Source of the DNA: Atriophallophorus winterbourni
Lineage: Eukaryota; Platyhelminthes; Trematoda; Plagiorchiida; Microphallidae
DNA length: 64,000 nucleotides
Assembly: GCA_013407085.1 (NCBI GenBank)
Contig: JACCGJ010020209.1
Location: 160,135-224,134, forward strand
Direction of reading: 5' to 3'
Below are positions 62,176-64,000 of this stretch, one piece after another. The notes under the pieces were generated by a model. The model did no database searches, was not told where the DNA came from, and was given only the letters and a program-made list of their open reading frames with translations. The position numbers and the translations under genes are program-made. Within the stretch, counting starts at the first letter, position 1, and each line of letters opens with the position of its first letter.

Positions 62176-63702
62176 GTGCTAGTTGAAGCCTCGTACAAGG
62201 TGGCTCATATTCTCGGCACTGCAGGAAAATCATATTCGGACGGTGAACTTGTGAAAAAGTGTCTCGTGGAAGCTGTCAAATGCATTCATCCTGATGAAGA
62301 AAGTGATTTTGCTGCCATTCCACTCTCACGTGATACAATTCAGCGCCGGCAATGTACTATCGCTAAGCAATTGAAGCAGTCTCTAATGACGAAGGTAAGC
62401 CGCTCAAAAACTCTTTTTTCACTGGCTGTTGATGAATCAAATGACATATGTGATTCAGCACAGCTGCTTATTTTCATTCGAAGCCTGTCGCCAGAATTTG
62501 AGATACATGAGGACTTTTTTTCCATGGAGTCATTGCATGGCAATACACAAGGGGAGGACATATTTAAAGCTGTAAAGAAGTCCTGCTTGGACTCAGATCT
62601 GAACATGACTTGCCTGAGAGGTATTTGTACTGATGGTGCCCCTGTCATGTTGGGTCGAAAACAAGGATTTATCGCGCGTTTAATTGAGTATGTGATTGTG
62701 GAGTACAATAATAAACATGTGACCAGCCTACACTGTATAATTCATCAAGAAGCACTCTGCTCTAAAGCGACTGATTTCGGCGAAACAATGAACCAAGTCA
62801 AGCAAATAATCATATACATCCGAAGCAATGCCCTACGACACCGGCAGTTTCGTATCATACTCTATGACAGTGAAGTGTCTTTTGAAGATGTTTTGTACCA
62901 TGCCCCAGTTCGATGGCTATCGCAAGGCGAAACATCATGTCGTGTGTTGAATCTGCGACGAGAAATTTCGACGTTCTATGCAACAAAGAATAAGCAGTGT
63001 CCTTTGGACGATTCCAACTTCCTGGTTACTTTAGCTTTTCTCGTTGATGTTTTCTCTTATATCAATGGTTTGAACCAATACTTGCAAGGCAAGAACTTGA
63101 ACGTCTGCCAAATGTATCGCAAAGTTCAAGATTTCACGGGCAAGTGTCGTCTACTCCAGAGGCACATCATGCAAAAACAATACTTTCATTTCTCTCAGCT
63201 ATCTGCTCTTATTGAACAGCAAGGCATTGATCAGAATAATATCCCCACAACAACATTTGCTGCCGTTTTCGACTCAATTTTGAAGCAATTCGACGATCGG
63301 TTCGAAGAATTCCATGGAATTAAAAAACAACTGCAATTGGTTTCAGCTCCTCATACTGTCGAAATTGAGAGCGCCCCACTTGAGTTTCAAATGGAAATGT
63401 TAGAACTGAAAAATGACGACCTTCTAAAAAACAAATTTAATGAATGCACTGATCTGGTGGAGGTATGGAAGTCAGCGGTTGCATATCCCAACCTTCGTGA
63501 GTTGGCTCGAAACATCCTCGTTCTCTTCGGAAGTACTTACGTATGTGAGGCAGCATTTTCCAAAATGAAATATCTGAAAAGCAAATACCGATCATGCTTG
63601 ACGGATTGCAATTTGGAATCATGCTTGCGATTGATGCTCTCTACCTTGCCGGTCGACTTTAAGAAGTTGACAATGAGCACACAAGATCATGTCACCCACT
63701 GA
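62176..63702 (+). CDS. hAT transposase, catalytic and dimerisation part (GTF2IRD2/ZBED-like group)
   Basis: About 508 codons without a stop. Order: YSDGELVKKCLVEAVKCI (typical 'GKPFTDGELIKECL' region), SLAVDESNDICDSAQLLIF (first catalytic Asp), CTDGAPVMLGRKQGFIARL (second catalytic Asp), HVTSLHCIIHQEALC (the CxxH-type insertion), VRWLSQGETSCRVLNLRREI, and a C-terminal hATC dimerisation domain NLRELARNILVLFGSTYVCE, AAFSKMKYLKSKYRSCL. Similar transposases gave rise to host genes such as GTF2IRD2 and ZBED family members. Two overlapping AATAAA signals at 63721-63731 follow the stop. Only the frameshift upstream prevents a single protein. Confidence 0.88.
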   Translation: MLVEASYKVAHILGTAGKSYSDGELVKKCLVEAVKCIHPDEESDFAAIPLSRDTIQRRQCTIAKQLKQSLMTKVSRSKTLFSLAVDESNDICDSAQLLIFIRSLSPEFEIHEDFFSMESLHGNTQGEDIFKAVKKSCLDSDLNMTCLRGICTDGAPVMLGRKQGFIARLIEYVIVEYNNKHVTSLHCIIHQEALCSKATDFGETMNQVKQIIIYIRSNALRHRQFRIILYDSEVSFEDVLYHAPVRWLSQGETSCRVLNLRREISTFYATKNKQCPLDDSNFLVTLAFLVDVFSYINGLNQYLQGKNLNVCQMYRKVQDFTGKCRLLQRHIMQKQYFHFSQLSALIEQQGIDQNNIPTTTFAAVFDSILKQFDDRFEEFHGIKKQLQLVSAPHTVEIESAPLEFQMEMLELKNDDLLKNKFNECTDLVEVWKSAVAYPNLRELARNILVLFGSTYVCEAAFSKMKYLKSKYRSCLTDCNLESCLRLMLSTLPVDFKKLTMSTQDHVTH

Positions 63703-64000
63703 AAATTGCATGAGGTTTTGAATAAAATAAATCATTTATAAGTGTTAAATCAATCATTAATAAATGTGTTGTTTTTTCGACTGCATCCTAGTCTCGTCAT
63801 CTACAGTATAATGGGAATTAAAGTATATTAAAGAGAATAAAAGAATCATTACAGTCACTTTACATGGAAACAAGTAAATGTATAGTTATTGCTTCACCGC
63901 TGGATTCATGTGATTTCATTGTTAGGAAATACAATTTAATGTAAAATCGAGTGCTACCACACTTGCAGACTTTTAGAATCAGGACGAAATATGTGCGGCC

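Larger units (their letters stand above)
61590..64000 (+). mobile_element. hAT DNA transposon, right end beyond the window
   Basis: The left end begins CAGGGGTGCGCAACCTGCGG, the CAGxGGTxxxCAACC terminus typical of hAT elements. It is GC-rich with repeated GCGGCCG. At the window's right edge TGTGCGGCC (63992-64000) matches the inverted subterminal TGCGGCC sequence, so the other terminus should lie within roughly 20-40 bp beyond the window. The transposase is in two frames. Insertion into the CR1 linker at 61589 shows that it arrived after that CR1. An 8-bp target copy cannot be tested without the right flank. Confidence 0.88.

Noticed and set aside
1..64000. tRNA or rRNA genes
   Set aside because: No cloverleaf with A/B boxes or conserved rRNA segment was recognised by eye; a covariance-model scan would be needed to exclude tRNAs.

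Overview
This is eukaryotic nuclear DNA, most likely from a digenean trematode (flatworm). The evidence is a mobile-element set typical of flukes: CsRn1-lineage Gypsy, BEL/Pao, CR1-like and RTE-like non-LTR elements, and a Penelope-like element (PLE) with a GIY-YIG endonuclease. The one host gene found also has 35-45 bp introns next to a very long, repeat-filled first intron. The species is not resolved. No prokaryotic operon, rRNA, CRISPR or prophage signal was seen.

The host gene is a VAMP-associated protein (VAP) homologue on the + strand. Exon 1 lies at 21564-21624. Exons 2-7 are tightly spaced at 33413-34467, and exon 8 (35673-35852) carries the C-terminal membrane anchor. All splice phases agree and give 363 codons. 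The model has two MSP domains in tandem, a short coiled coil and a tail anchor. Canonical VAP has one MSP domain, and the second one here lacks the residues that read FFAT motifs.

Layout. 1-5 kb: decayed non-LTR elements (minus strand). 5.1-7.8 kb: a decayed ORF1 whose 3' part is duplicated around a 240-bp tandem array carrying hammerhead-like motifs. 8.1-12 kb: CR1 pieces in both orientations, one split by a solo BEL LTR. 12.15-19.63 kb: a Gypsy/CsRn1 element with a young gag-only BEL/Pao element (14387-17143) nested inside its reverse transcriptase. 19.6-20.9 kb: the other part of the CR1 element that the Gypsy interrupted. 21.6-33.4 kb: VAP intron 1, holding CR1, Gypsy, RTE and a dispersed SINE-like repeat. 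36-45 kb: more SINE-like copies, an inverted pair of CR1 copies, several tiny hammerhead elements and a truncated PLE. 45.5-48.6 kb: the most complete CR1 (endonuclease plus RT). 48.6-53.1 kb: a deleted Gypsy with a CR1 inside its gag. 53-59 kb: RTE and CR1 remains. 59.4-64 kb: a good CR1 interrupted by a hAT transposon that runs off the right edge.

The most unusual signal is a set of very short insertions (81, 107 and 153 bp) made almost entirely of a hammerhead ribozyme or hammerhead-like core and flanked by 10-13 bp target-site duplications. Together with the 240-bp tandem array and a PLE whose downstream region carries the same type of motif, they look like a PLE-retrozyme system: self-cleaving RNAs mobilised in trans.
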